Assembly: GCA_964634565.1 (NCBI GenBank)
Contig: CAZWLP010000004.1
Coordinates: 1 to 64,000 of the forward strand
Origin: JAUVKT01 sp964634565
GTDB lineage: Bacteria > Bacteroidota > Bacteroidia > Bacteroidales > VadinHA17
Length of the DNA stretch: 64,000 nucleotides
Direction: 5' to 3'
Part shown: positions 45,371 to 55,609 of the stretch, piece after piece
Position numbering within the stretch: the stretch's first letter is position 1
Layout of the letters: the number at the start of each line of letters is the position of its first letter
Notes under the pieces: model-generated
What the model was told of the DNA's origin: nothing
The model's input: only the letters and a program-made list of their open reading frames with translations
The model's database searches: none
Position numbers and translations under genes: made by a program

Positions 45371-47728
45371 ATGATAAATATCCGTCTTTCATTTAGATCT
45401 CTGATTAGAGGAAAATTGTATTTTTTCCTTAACCTTGCAGGCTTATCAATAGCATTCGCTATTTCATTCTTTATAATATCTTATATTTTAAGAGAATATT
45501 CAATAAACCGACATTTTACAAATTACAATAGAATTGCAAGGGTACTGACAGTAAAGAAAACTTTTGGGTGGACCGAACCGAGTGCTTCATATCCGCTACA
45601 CCTGGCTCTGAAGAAAAACATTCCCGGCATAGAAGCTGCAACTCCGCTAAGAAGATTCAGATCATTTTTAATTGAGAATGATAAGGATGATTTAAGAGTC
45701 AGATCTGCATATGCAGCGAGCAGTGATTTTTTTAAAGTCTTCACCCCCGATATTATATTCGGAGATCCGACTCAATTTTTTGAAGATCCAAACTCAGTTG
45801 TAATAACAAGGAGCCTGGCAGAAAGAATATTTGGAGAACTTCCGGCCCAGGGGGCCAATCTTATTGTTAGCCTGGGATCAAATAGAATAAATATGACGGT
45901 AGGTGGACTTATCGAAGACTTTCCGGAGACTTCATCAATAAGACCGGAACTTATCGGATCTGTCGATTTACTGAAATACGAATTTCCGGAAGGATCTTTC
46001 TACGGTGACTATTCAGATGCCTGGCAGAAGGATCTCTTTAGTGAATTTATTCTTATCAGACCCGATGCTGATTTAGATGATATAGTTTCTGCAATGAGTT
46101 TATTTTCGAGTGAAATGCCGGAAGGTTACGATTATTTATTTACTCTTCAGCCTATGAAAAGGCTTCATCTGTTTTCTACTGACTATGTTAATGACGGTGG
46201 AAAGGGTGATATTAAATTTGTAATACTTTTTGGTGCTGTAGGAATACTTATTCTGATAATTGCTATAAGTAATTACATAATTCTGTCTATCGGGTCTTCA
46301 AACAGAAGAATTCCGGAGATTTCAATTAGAAAGATATTTGGTGCCAGAACTTCTGCAATCAGGTTTTATGTCTTAATGGAATCTATATCGATATGTTTAC
46401 TGAGTGTGCCAGCAGCATACCTTATTACAATATTTTCATCAGAAGCTGTTGAAGAGTTGTTTAATATTGATATGCAGCTTGTGGGAGAAGAAAAATTTAT
46501 ACTGTTTATTCTGGTAGCGTTGCTTGTTATATTTACAGGTATATTATCTGGGGCCTATCTGGCAAGTAAACTGGGTAATACGTCTCCCTTAGAAGTGTTG
46601 GGAGTAAAAAGTGCGGGTGGCAGGGGTAGGTCTCTTTATAAAATTCTGATTACAGTGCAGATAATTATATTTGTTTCATTATTGTCATCTGCCTTTATAG
46701 TCCTCCGACAACTAAACTATTCTAAAAATATTGATCCGGGATTTAACTCGGAGAACCTTATTATTGGTGAGTTTCCTTCAGGTATAATAAGCGATTTCGA
46801 AGCTTTCAGGTATGAACTGCAAAAGAACCCGAATATTATTGATTTAAGTTTCGGAGCAGTACTGCCACCTACTCAGAGCGCAATGGTGTCGGTTATGAGA
46901 CCACCTGATGGAGGACAGGAGATAAGCTTTGAAGGTGTATCTGCAGATTTTAATTTTATTAATACATCGGGGATTGAGATTATAGCAGGCAGAGGATTTG
47001 ATAAAAATCTGGCGAGTGATTCCTCAGCCATGCTTATTAATGAAACCCTGGCTCTAAATCTTGGAATTGATGGAAATACATTTGATGCTTTTGAGAGGCT
47101 GCCGAATATAATTGGAATAGTTAAGGATTTCCAGATTCATTCCATCAGGGAAGATATTCCTCCCTTAACCATTCAGATATCGAAGCCCAGATATATAAGT
47201 AGTTTTATGGTGAAATACAGACCCGGGACCATGAATGAGATTATTGATTTTATTGAAGGTGTCTTTAAGGATATTCAGGCAGAAAAATTATCAATTATAA
47301 GTTATGAGGAGGCCGTATCAAACTTTTATGGAAGGGAAGCACGGCTGGGTACAATTGTAAGTGTTTTTGGCACTATAGCTCTTCTTGTGGCTATGCTGGG
47401 AGTTTTTGGTCTTTCACTATTTCTGACTAACGAGCTAAGATACGATACAGCTATATACAGGGTCTTTGGTGCTTCTTCAAAAAGGATAGTACTTCTTAAC
47501 CTCTGGCGCTATCTTTTTTATATCGGACTGGGTAATATTATTTCCATCCCGCTGGTAATAATATTTATGTCAAGATGGTTGCAGCAGTTTGCCGAAAGAA
47601 TAAGCATCGGTCCCTGGGTGTTTATCAGTACTTTTTTAATTTCAGCACTGGTGTTTCTTGCTACCACATTGTTTAATACTCTCAGGCTGGCCTATATTAA
47701 TCCTGCACAGAACCTGCGTCAGGATTAG
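45371..47728 (+). CDS. FtsX/MacB-type ABC transporter permease
   Basis: From the ATG at 45371 the protein has 785 residues starting MINIRLSFRSL, which matches the family's usual N-terminus; the longer frame from 45335 (TTG) adds 12 residues with no support. Topology: one N-terminal membrane segment, a periplasmic core, three membrane segments near 270-410, a second core, and three near 660-780. The end is NPAQNLRQD. The coupling segments IPEISIRKIFGA and the matching one near YDTAIYRVFGA are recognisable. No ATPase is encoded next to it. It follows the LytS/LytTR pair by 69 bp. Confidence 0.85.
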   Translation: MINIRLSFRSLIRGKLYFFLNLAGLSIAFAISFFIISYILREYSINRHFTNYNRIARVLTVKKTFGWTEPSASYPLHLALKKNIPGIEAATPLRRFRSFLIENDKDDLRVRSAYAASSDFFKVFTPDIIFGDPTQFFEDPNSVVITRSLAERIFGELPAQGANLIVSLGSNRINMTVGGLIEDFPETSSIRPELIGSVDLLKYEFPEGSFYGDYSDAWQKDLFSEFILIRPDADLDDIVSAMSLFSSEMPEGYDYLFTLQPMKRLHLFSTDYVNDGGKGDIKFVILFGAVGILILIIAISNYIILSIGSSNRRIPEISIRKIFGARTSAIRFYVLMESISICLLSVPAAYLITIFSSEAVEELFNIDMQLVGEEKFILFILVALLVIFTGILSGAYLASKLGNTSPLEVLGVKSAGGRGRSLYKILITVQIIIFVSLLSSAFIVLRQLNYSKNIDPGFNSENLIIGEFPSGIISDFEAFRYELQKNPNIIDLSFGAVLPPTQSAMVSVMRPPDGGQEISFEGVSADFNFINTSGIEIIAGRGFDKNLASDSSAMLINETLALNLGIDGNTFDAFERLPNIIGIVKDFQIHSIREDIPPLTIQISKPRYISSFMVKYRPGTMNEIIDFIEGVFKDIQAEKLSIISYEEAVSNFYGREARLGTIVSVFGTIALLVAMLGVFGLSLFLTNELRYDTAIYRVFGASSKRIVLLNLWRYLFYIGLGNIISIPLVIIFMSRWLQQFAERISIGPWVFISTFLISALVFLATTLFNTLRLAYINPAQNLRQD

Positions 47729-47859
47729 GCTTATGCGTGAGATAAAAATAAATTATGAGTTAATCTGTCTTATTAATTTTCTGTCGGAAAATCCTACACT
47801 ATATTTGGAAGCTTAGGATTTCTTTCCGTCCTTTATAGGTCTAAGTGATAAAAAAAATC

Positions 47860-49233
47860 ATGAAAAACAAGGCCAGGATACTGATAGTAGATGATAATCG
47901 TGAATTGCTTGCAGCACTCAGACTTTGTCTAACTCCGTATTTTGATTCTATTGAATTACTTCATGATCCAAACCGGCTTTTGAGCCTTCTGAAAGATAAG
48001 TCCTTTGATCTTGTTCTTCTGGATATGAATTTCAGTCCCGGCAAGACCACAGGCAATGAGGGGATCTACTGGCTAAGCAGAATCAGGGAAATAGATCCTT
48101 CAACAGGTGTGGTTCTGATTACTGCCTATGGTGATATTTCACTGGCTGTCAGGTCTGTGAGGGAGGGAGCTATCGACTTTATACTAAAGAGCTGGGATGA
48201 GAGCAAGATCGTTTCGACCGTCCTGTCGGCAATGAAGATTCAGGAATCGCAGGCACAGATTAAAAAATTGCAGGATAAAGGGCGTCAGCTAAAAAGTGAT
48301 ATAGATGACCAGAACAGGCTTTATTATGGAAACTCATCGGCCATGAAGGATGTAAAGCATATGATTGAGAAGGTTGCTGCTACCGAGGCTAATGTTATGA
48401 TCCTGGGAGAGAATGGCACGGGCAAGGAGCTGGTCGCCAGAGAAATACACAGGCTGTCATCCAGATCAGATGATATTTTCGTAAAGATCGACCTTGGAGC
48501 AGTCTCAGAAAGCCTCTTTGAAAGTGAACTGTTTGGTTATAGAAAAGGTGCATTTACTGATGCAAAAGAGGATAGATCTGGACGACTGGAAGTGGCTTCG
48601 GGCGGTACTGTTTTTCTTGATGAAATAGGGAACCTGAGTCTTGATATGCAGGCAAAGCTACTTAGTGTACTACAAAACAGGGAAATAGTCAGGTTGGGTG
48701 ATCATAAAACAGTACCGATAGATATCCGGATTATATCTGCAACTAACAAGGATCTGTACTCAGCTGTTGATGAAATGATTTTCAGGGAGGATCTGTTCTA
48801 CAGGTTGAATACCATTATTATTAATCTCCCTGCCCTCAGGGAGAGAAAGGAGGATATACTATTTCTCGCAAATAAATTCCTTGTGGAATTAAATAAGATT
48901 TATAACAGGAATGTTGTATTATCGGATGAGGCGATCAAGTATATTACTAATTACGGGTGGCCTGGTAATGTCAGGGAACTTAAGCATATTATAGAAAAAG
49001 GTATTATACTGACCGAGAATAAGAAGATAAATGTTTCAGATCTAAGGACAGGATACTCAAGGAAGATGGTACCTGATACGAAATCATTTAAGCTGGATGA
49101 CCATGAGAAAAGAATTATTGAGTCTGCTCTTGAAACCTTTAGCTGGAATATAAGCAGAGCTGCAAAAGAACTTGGAATAAACAGATCTACTCTTTATGAA
49201 AAAATAACAAGATATGAGATCTCAAAGAATTGA
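47860..49233 (+). CDS. Sigma-54-dependent response regulator, NtrC family
   Basis: From the ATG at 47860 the protein has 457 residues; a GTG at 47845 would add five residues. The receiver domain has the acidic pair near 11-12, phosphoacceptor Asp55 and Lys110, but the usual Pro after Lys is Ser. The AAA+ domain has Walker A GENGTGKE at 183-190, the sigma-54 contact loop as GAFTDA (230-235) instead of GAFTGA, and FLDEIGN in Walker B. A Fis-type helix-turn-helix ends the protein (AKELGINRSTLYEKI). It overlaps the kinase gene by 20 bp and probably controls the permease genes at 50757. Confidence 0.9.
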   Translation: MKNKARILIVDDNRELLAALRLCLTPYFDSIELLHDPNRLLSLLKDKSFDLVLLDMNFSPGKTTGNEGIYWLSRIREIDPSTGVVLITAYGDISLAVRSVREGAIDFILKSWDESKIVSTVLSAMKIQESQAQIKKLQDKGRQLKSDIDDQNRLYYGNSSAMKDVKHMIEKVAATEANVMILGENGTGKELVAREIHRLSSRSDDIFVKIDLGAVSESLFESELFGYRKGAFTDAKEDRSGRLEVASGGTVFLDEIGNLSLDMQAKLLSVLQNREIVRLGDHKTVPIDIRIISATNKDLYSAVDEMIFREDLFYRLNTIIINLPALRERKEDILFLANKFLVELNKIYNRNVVLSDEAIKYITNYGWPGNVRELKHIIEKGIILTENKKINVSDLRTGYSRKMVPDTKSFKLDDHEKRIIESALETFSWNISRAAKELGINRSTLYEKITRYEISKN

Positions 49234-50605
49234 CCTGGTTGTGCTTTTGCAGGTACTGTTACTTGCATCCACACCTGTAATATTTTCTATGACTCTGGGT
49301 AATGATGTTCTTGTTGTAACAAGGATTGGTCTTTGTGTAATCTGGTGTTTTCAGATTATTTTTCTCTATCGTTATCTCAAAAGATCAGAAAACAGGCTCA
49401 GGCAGGCAGTTCAGATTATAAGCAGTGGAGAGGAGTACCAGGAGTTGGGCAAGAGAGGTTTATCGAGCGTTCATGAAGATTTGCTCGACGAGATAAATAA
49501 AGCCATTTCTATTTTCAGTAATTTAAAAATAGAGAAGGAAGCCAATCTTCTCTTCTTCCAGGAGGTGATGGAGAATGTTCCTGCCGGAGTAATTGTTATG
49601 AACTCAAATGAAAACTTCGACTTTGTTAATAGGGCTGCGTCTCAGATTTTAGGTCTTGATAATTACCTCTGTCTCTATGATATGGAGAAGGTCAGACCTG
49701 GCTTAAGCTATTGGTTAAGAGAAATTAAGGGTGGTCATAATGTTATAGATATTAACTATTCCAGCAGATCACTCAGGCTATCTGTTTCAGTAAGAGAAAT
49801 AAAGGTGCGAGGTGACAACTTAAAAATATTCTCTCTTAAAGATATAAAAAGAGAGGTAGATACAAAAGAGATGGAAACCTGGCATAATATGCTCAGAATA
49901 TTATCCCATGAGGTTGTTAACTCAGTAAGCCCGATTACTTTGTCGGCAAACAGTATGAAAAGAAATCTGGCAGAGCTTAAAAAGATTATAACTGATAATA
50001 TTAAGTACGAAAGGATTCTGGCAGATATTGATGACGGACTATCTGCAATAAGTGAAAGAGGAAGAGGGCTGAACGAATTTGTTGAGTCGATGCGTGAAAT
50101 AACAAAAATTCCTGATCCTGTTCTTAATACAATTTCGCTGCGTAAACTTGTAAGTGAATCACTCGACATAATGCGAATGAACCTTCAGGATAATCATATA
50201 AAACTAGAAGAAGAGCTCGAAGATATTAGTCTGGATGTTGACAGGAGACTATTTAATCATGTTCTGATAAACCTTGTTAAGAACTGTATTGAATCCTATA
50301 CAGACCAGGCAACTAAAGTTATCAGGATAAGAGGAAGGAAGAATGAGGACAGTGTTATTATCCAGGTTGAAGATAATGGTCCAGGTATTCCCGCAGACCT
50401 TCAAAACCAGATATTCTCACCCTTTTTTAGTACAAAGACTGATGGCTCAGGACTGGGATTAAGTTTTTCACGCAGGGTGGTGGAAATGCATGATGGTGAT
50501 ATTAGTTTCTGGTCAGAACCGGGCAGTACAATCTTTACCCTTACCCTGCCTGAAAAACGCAACAGGACTGAAACTACTTATTTAGGATATGACAGAATTG
50601 TATGA
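49214..50605 (+). CDS. PAS-containing sensor histidine kinase, NtrB-like
   Basis: A 463-residue membrane kinase with two N-terminal transmembrane segments (about 8-28 and 33-53). A HAMP-like linker is followed by a PAS domain near 115-215 (NVPAGVIVMNSN, FVNRAASQILGL). The phosphoacceptor is His232 in LSHEVVNSVSPI. The ATPase domain has NLVKNCIES (N box), VEDNGPGIP (G1) and GSGLGLSFSRRV (G2). It lies in the second position of the regulator-kinase pair with a 20-bp overlap. Only a few residues separate the membrane segments, so it probably senses a membrane or intracellular cue. Confidence 0.85.
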   Translation: MRSQRIDLVVLLQVLLLASTPVIFSMTLGNDVLVVTRIGLCVIWCFQIIFLYRYLKRSENRLRQAVQIISSGEEYQELGKRGLSSVHEDLLDEINKAISIFSNLKIEKEANLLFFQEVMENVPAGVIVMNSNENFDFVNRAASQILGLDNYLCLYDMEKVRPGLSYWLREIKGGHNVIDINYSSRSLRLSVSVREIKVRGDNLKIFSLKDIKREVDTKEMETWHNMLRILSHEVVNSVSPITLSANSMKRNLAELKKIITDNIKYERILADIDDGLSAISERGRGLNEFVESMREITKIPDPVLNTISLRKLVSESLDIMRMNLQDNHIKLEEELEDISLDVDRRLFNHVLINLVKNCIESYTDQATKVIRIRGRKNEDSVIIQVEDNGPGIPADLQNQIFSPFFSTKTDGSGLGLSFSRRVVEMHDGDISFWSEPGSTIFTLTLPEKRNRTETTYLGYDRIV

Positions 50606-50610
50606 TTTTC

Positions 50611-50624
50611 CAACATATATGTTG
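50611..50624. promoter_or_regulatory. 14-bp perfect palindrome after the kinase gene
   Basis: CAACATATATGTTG is a perfect palindrome, 6 bases after the kinase stop and about 65 bases before the sigma-54-like element at 50691. It could be the upstream activator site of the regulator at 47860 or a terminator stem. Confidence 0.35.
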
Positions 50625-50690
50625 AATAAGCCGTCATAAAGTATTCTGATATAATTATATAACGTACATAAAATCAGTACATTAAATATA

Positions 50691-50706
50691 TGGCACAAAT
50701 ATAGTT
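50691..50706 (+). promoter_or_regulatory. Possible sigma-54 promoter for the first tandem permease
   Basis: TGGCACAAATATAGTT has the TGGCAC block of the -24 element and a weak -12 block (AGTT where TTGC is expected). It ends 51 bases before the ATG at 50757. The neighbouring regulator belongs to the sigma-54 activator family, which supports it. The -12 mismatch is a caution. Confidence 0.45.
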
Positions 50707-50756
50707 TACTATAAATTGATAATATTTAGCATTACAAATTTTAGTAAGCAGTTAAC

Positions 50757-53066
50757 ATGGATTTACGAGTCTTTTATATAAATTTTCTGGTATTCTTAAA
50801 AGGTAACCTTGTGTCACTTGCGGGTCTGACCGTTGGTATGATGGTAACCGTCTTTTCAATTACTTATATAGTATTTGAATCATCCTACGATACATTTCAC
50901 AGGGACTCAGAAAGGATTTATCAGGTGTCAACCCAGATGGAGCGGCAGCCGGGTAATGGGGTTATTATGAGCAGCACTCATCAGCAGTTAAAGGAATATA
51001 TCGATTTACACGTGCCACAGGTTGAAAAGACATGTCGTATTAAAAGTATAAATGATCCCATTTATGTTAATCAGGATAAATTCAGGGGCCAAAGAGGCCT
51101 TTATATTGACAGGGAGTTTTTTGAGGTATTTGATTTCACGATGCTGATTGGTAATGCTATGAGTATCGGGGAGCCTAATGCAATAATACTCACCAAGGAT
51201 CTGGCTGAAAAACTATATGGTGATATTGACTGTCAGGGTAAGACCCTTATCATTAAGGATAATATCTACACTGTGACCGGTATCGCAAACAATCCTCCCG
51301 GTAATTCAAGTATAAAATTTGATTACCTGGTACCTATGGCAAATTTTTTTAATACTCTACCACCCTTATTTAACTTCGTAAGTGTTGAAACCTATATTAA
51401 ATCTGTTCTGGAATTAAAAGATATTAATCAGATAAGTGGGCTATTGGACGAATTCTATGAGCTTTATGATGTAAAGAGTAAGGATATTTTCTCAACTAAA
51501 GTCGGAAAGCTATCCGATATTCACCAGTATTTCTATAAAACATCAAAGAACTATATACTGTTTGTAACTATTTCCCTTCTTGTTCTTATAGTGTCTGTTG
51601 TAAACTTCATGAATACGTTTGCTGCGGCTAAAGAGCTAAGAATAAGAGAAATAGGCATCAGGAAGGTCTTCGGTGCTTCCAGGGTCATTCTGATCAGGTC
51701 GATGCTGCTTCAATCGGTCATATTAACTCTTTTATCCGCTATGCTCGGGATAATATTGTCGGAGATATTTATGGATACATTCCGGACACTTTCGGGGGTT
51801 GATGTAAGCCAGTATGGACCAGGATTATGGTGGATACAGGTACTTATTTTAATAATTGCGATAATAACAGGATTGCTGGCCGGGATATTTCCATCCTTAA
51901 GGTATTCCTCTTCGGATGTAATAAGCATGATCAGGGCAAGCGCAGGTTTGCGCGGAGGATCCCTTACCATGAGAAAAATCCTGATTACGGGACAATATTT
52001 AATTTCAGCCGGGCTTCTGATCTGTCTTATAATATTCTTTTTTCAGATCAGGTATCTTGGTAAGAAAGATCCCGGCTATATTTCGGAAAACAGAATGCTG
52101 ATAGAAGTCTCACCTGTTCTTGAATTTAAGTATAATACTTATATAGGGGAATTAAGAAAGATACCCGGTATTGAGTCTATTTCCGGAAACGGATCTGCCT
52201 TTGGTCAGACTGTAGGTATGGGCATCAGGAAGGATGAAAAAGGGGAGGGCCTTTCATCATTGGGATATTTTGTCGAGGATGATTTTTTTAAAACTTATGG
52301 AATAGAAGTCCTGGCAGGTAAGACATTTTCTCAGACCTCGGAAGTGGATACAGGGAAAGTGATAATTGACAAAGCTACTGCTGAAATTTTTGGATTTGAT
52401 AATCCAGTTGGTAAAAAGATATACACCTCATCACTTAAAGAGCTTGAAATACTGGGTGTTGTTGAGAATTCTGATTTAATTGCCCGCAAAGGGGAGAGGT
52501 ATCCATTCCTGTATACTCAGTTTTATGATATATGCGCTGAACTGATAATTCACTATCAGGGGGATGCTGCCACAATTGCCAGGGAGGTGGCAGACAGGAT
52601 GCTGGAGTTTGATCCTGAATTTGAGTATAACTACAGGACGCTTGATGAGGCCAGAAAGACGCTGTACAAGTCTGAAACCAACCAGGTAAAGATTGTTTTA
52701 TTTGTTGGTATTGTTGCTATTCTGCTTACACTGGTTGGTGCTTATTCAATGGCGAGCTATATGGCTGAAAGAAGAGCCAGGCAGGTCAGTATAAGAAAAG
52801 TTATGGGAGCAACAGTTACCGAGGTACTGAAAATATCTGCCATAGAAATGACAGTGATGTTAACAGTTGCCTTTGTAATAGCGTCTCCAATAGCTTACTA
52901 TATAAGCAATAAGTGGCTTCAGAATTTTACCGACAGGATCTCTGTCGGGATCTTACCATTCTTAATGGCTTTATTAATCCTTTTTGTACTTATCTTTTTT
53001 ACGGTATACTTTAAAGAACGAAGGTCAGCTATGGCTAACCCGGTCGATAATCTAAGACAGGAATAA
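50757..53066 (+). CDS. FtsX/MacB-type ABC transporter permease, tandem copy 1
   Basis: A 769-residue membrane protein with the standard layout: one N-terminal membrane segment (about 17-42), a periplasmic core, three membrane segments (about 265-395), a second core, and three (about 640-760). REIGIRKVFGA and QVSIRKVMGA are the coupling segments. The end is NPVDNLRQE. It closely resembles the next gene along its whole length (for example VFSITYIVFESSYD against VFSISYIIFELSYD), so the two arose by tandem duplication. It follows a possible sigma-54 promoter. Confidence 0.9.
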   Translation: MDLRVFYINFLVFLKGNLVSLAGLTVGMMVTVFSITYIVFESSYDTFHRDSERIYQVSTQMERQPGNGVIMSSTHQQLKEYIDLHVPQVEKTCRIKSINDPIYVNQDKFRGQRGLYIDREFFEVFDFTMLIGNAMSIGEPNAIILTKDLAEKLYGDIDCQGKTLIIKDNIYTVTGIANNPPGNSSIKFDYLVPMANFFNTLPPLFNFVSVETYIKSVLELKDINQISGLLDEFYELYDVKSKDIFSTKVGKLSDIHQYFYKTSKNYILFVTISLLVLIVSVVNFMNTFAAAKELRIREIGIRKVFGASRVILIRSMLLQSVILTLLSAMLGIILSEIFMDTFRTLSGVDVSQYGPGLWWIQVLILIIAIITGLLAGIFPSLRYSSSDVISMIRASAGLRGGSLTMRKILITGQYLISAGLLICLIIFFFQIRYLGKKDPGYISENRMLIEVSPVLEFKYNTYIGELRKIPGIESISGNGSAFGQTVGMGIRKDEKGEGLSSLGYFVEDDFFKTYGIEVLAGKTFSQTSEVDTGKVIIDKATAEIFGFDNPVGKKIYTSSLKELEILGVVENSDLIARKGERYPFLYTQFYDICAELIIHYQGDAATIAREVADRMLEFDPEFEYNYRTLDEARKTLYKSETNQVKIVLFVGIVAILLTLVGAYSMASYMAERRARQVSIRKVMGATVTEVLKISAIEMTVMLTVAFVIASPIAYYISNKWLQNFTDRISVGILPFLMALLILFVLIFFTVYFKERRSAMANPVDNLRQE

Positions 53067-53156
53067 CATCAATATTATTAGTTTTTAAATTGAGTGCAAA
53101 TTTCACGAAGACATCTTTGATTTACCGATAAGTTTTTATTGTAAAAACAAGAAATT

Positions 53157-55460
53157 ATGACACTTCAAATTTTCTTTAGAATATTTCTCAGGAACCTGAA
53201 GGAAAGGCTAATACCCTTAATAGGGCTTTCTGTAGCAATGATGGTAGTTGTATTCTCGATAAGTTATATCATTTTTGAGCTTTCTTACGATAAGTACCAT
53301 CGGAATTCTGACAGGATCTATACTGTTCAAATAAATATTAAGCATGAATCAGGGAAAGAAACTGTTTCATCATATACTTCCCATAATCTTTTTCACTACA
53401 TTAATAACAGGATTCCTTTAGCTGAAGTTTCATGCAGAACTGTTTCGGTAACTGAAAACCTTAAGACAGGTAATGATATTTACAGGGATCAGAATGCACT
53501 GTATATTGATCCTGGTTTTTTTGAGATCTTTGATTTCAGGACACTTAAGGGGACAGTAGCCAGGATCAGTGAAACATCTGGAGCTATTCTCAGCGAAGGT
53601 ACTTCGCAGAAGCTTTTTGGCATATCTGATCCTCTGGGTAATATAATTGAATTCCAGGGACGGATTTATGAAGTTATTGCAGTTGTATCTGATGCACCGG
53701 CAAATTCCAATATCAGTTTTGACATTCTGCTGCCTGCAGAAAATTATATGAAAGATAACGATCCTGGCAGATTCTTTCTTGCTGTTAAGACCTTTATTCT
53801 TACCACCAGAGTGCTTGATGACTACAGTCTTATTGAGGATCAAATGACTGATTTTTACAGGGATATAGGGAATGAATCAACAAGCTGCAGGATTGTTCCA
53901 TTAAGTGAGCTCCATCAAAAACTCAGCAGAAGCTCTGAAAATTTCTGGGCCTTTATCCTTGTTTCTGCCCTGGTGCTATTTGTTTCGATCGTTAATTATA
54001 TAAATATGTTTACTGCCTACAGTGAAAAGAAACTAAGGGAATCCGGTATTAGGAGAGCATTGGGCAGCAGGAAATCAGAGCTCCTTAGAACACTGGTAGC
54101 TGAATCTATATTGACATGTGTGCTTGCTACAGTAACAGGTATGATTCTTTCCGAGCTTGGGATGAATTATTTCCGTAATCTTGCTGATATCAACATTAAT
54201 CAGTATGGTCCCGGGCTTTTCAGGATACATATTATACTGGCCGGACTTGCTGTTATAATAGGTGCTATAGCAGGGTTAATTCCATCTTTACGAATTTCTG
54301 ACAGAAATATTTCACTCCTTCTTAAAGGTAATAACATTACAGGCAGGTTGGGAATCCCGGCCAGGAAGATACTGCTTACTTTCCAGTTTGCCATTTCACT
54401 CGGGATAATTATATTTCTTATTGTTGTTCTTATGCAGGTAAGATATCTTAATTATATAAGCCCGGGCTTTAATCCTGAAAACAGGCTTCTTATTCCTTTA
54501 TCGCGAAGCCTGGCACTGAAGTATGAATCGTTTAGCAGTGAAATAAGTGCACTGCCGGGAGTAGAAAATGTAACTGCTAAAACAAGCCCTTTCGGATCTC
54601 AGTATGGTGCCGACATTAAACTGACAAATAAAACAGGTGATGAGTGGATAAAAGCAACTGGGTTTAGTGTACACGATGGATTCTTTGAGACTATGGGTAT
54701 GGAGATGTTGGAGGGAAAAACCTTTGTTGAAATAAGTGGAAGGGACTCCAGCCTGTTTATTGTCGATGAAAATACTGCAGCCTTACTTGGTTTTGATAAT
54801 GCTCTGGGCAAGTATATTATGGATGATTTTGTATGGGGAGAAATAATAGGCGTGGTAAAGGAAGCTACCCTCTTACCATTGAGGGGAGAGCCTCGTCCGG
54901 TTATATATAACCAGATAAAGGATTATTACCGGGAATTGATCATTCATTACTCAGGTGATATAAGATCTCTTACATCTTCGGTCGGAGAAGTACTGCGTAA
55001 ATTTGACAGTGAATATATATTTGAATACCAAATGATGGATGAGGTCTTCAGGGGCTTTTACTCCAGGGAATTTAAGTTCTTCAGAATGATACTATGGTCG
55101 GGTATAATAGCGATAATCCTTTCACTTGCCGGTTCATACTCAATGTCTGTTTATCTGGCCGAGAGAAGAAGAAAAAGTGTTTGCATCAGAAAGATACATG
55201 GAGCATCAATCAAGGATGTTCTTCAGATGTCGGCCCGGGAACTTGTCTGGATGATTCTTTTTGCTTTTATATTTTCTTCGCCTGTATCGTACATTATTGG
55301 TATAAGATGGCTGGGTAATTACTCAGAACATATTAATATTGGATTTATTCCTTTTATACTGGCATTGTTAATTCTATCTGTTATGGTATTTATGACAGTT
55401 TATTTTAAGGAACGACAATCAGCACTAGCTAATCCGGTCGATAATCTCAGGCAGGAGTAA
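53157..55460 (+). CDS. FtsX/MacB-type ABC transporter permease, tandem copy 2
   Basis: A 767-residue membrane protein, a diverged duplicate of the 50757-53066 gene with the same layout and the same end (NPVDNLRQE). The coupling segments are RESGIRRALGS and SVCIRKIHGA. The 90-bp gap from copy 1 has no visible sigma-54-like element, so it may be read through from copy 1. The pair could form a heterodimeric permease; that is inference from duplication and from the two-subunit nature of MacB-type exporters. No ATPase is nearby. Confidence 0.9.
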   Translation: MTLQIFFRIFLRNLKERLIPLIGLSVAMMVVVFSISYIIFELSYDKYHRNSDRIYTVQINIKHESGKETVSSYTSHNLFHYINNRIPLAEVSCRTVSVTENLKTGNDIYRDQNALYIDPGFFEIFDFRTLKGTVARISETSGAILSEGTSQKLFGISDPLGNIIEFQGRIYEVIAVVSDAPANSNISFDILLPAENYMKDNDPGRFFLAVKTFILTTRVLDDYSLIEDQMTDFYRDIGNESTSCRIVPLSELHQKLSRSSENFWAFILVSALVLFVSIVNYINMFTAYSEKKLRESGIRRALGSRKSELLRTLVAESILTCVLATVTGMILSELGMNYFRNLADININQYGPGLFRIHIILAGLAVIIGAIAGLIPSLRISDRNISLLLKGNNITGRLGIPARKILLTFQFAISLGIIIFLIVVLMQVRYLNYISPGFNPENRLLIPLSRSLALKYESFSSEISALPGVENVTAKTSPFGSQYGADIKLTNKTGDEWIKATGFSVHDGFFETMGMEMLEGKTFVEISGRDSSLFIVDENTAALLGFDNALGKYIMDDFVWGEIIGVVKEATLLPLRGEPRPVIYNQIKDYYRELIIHYSGDIRSLTSSVGEVLRKFDSEYIFEYQMMDEVFRGFYSREFKFFRMILWSGIIAIILSLAGSYSMSVYLAERRRKSVCIRKIHGASIKDVLQMSARELVWMILFAFIFSSPVSYIIGIRWLGNYSEHINIGFIPFILALLILSVMVFMTVYFKERQSALANPVDNLRQE

Positions 55461-55609
55461 GTTCCCGGCATATTTGTCTATAGATATAGAAATATATCTA
55501 CCGATCGAATAAGGAGATAATTTAATCTGAACTTTCAACCTATTTTCGATGGTTATCCAACATTTAGAAATACCTGTCGTCTTTTAGAAAACCAAAAAAC
55601 CTATTATCT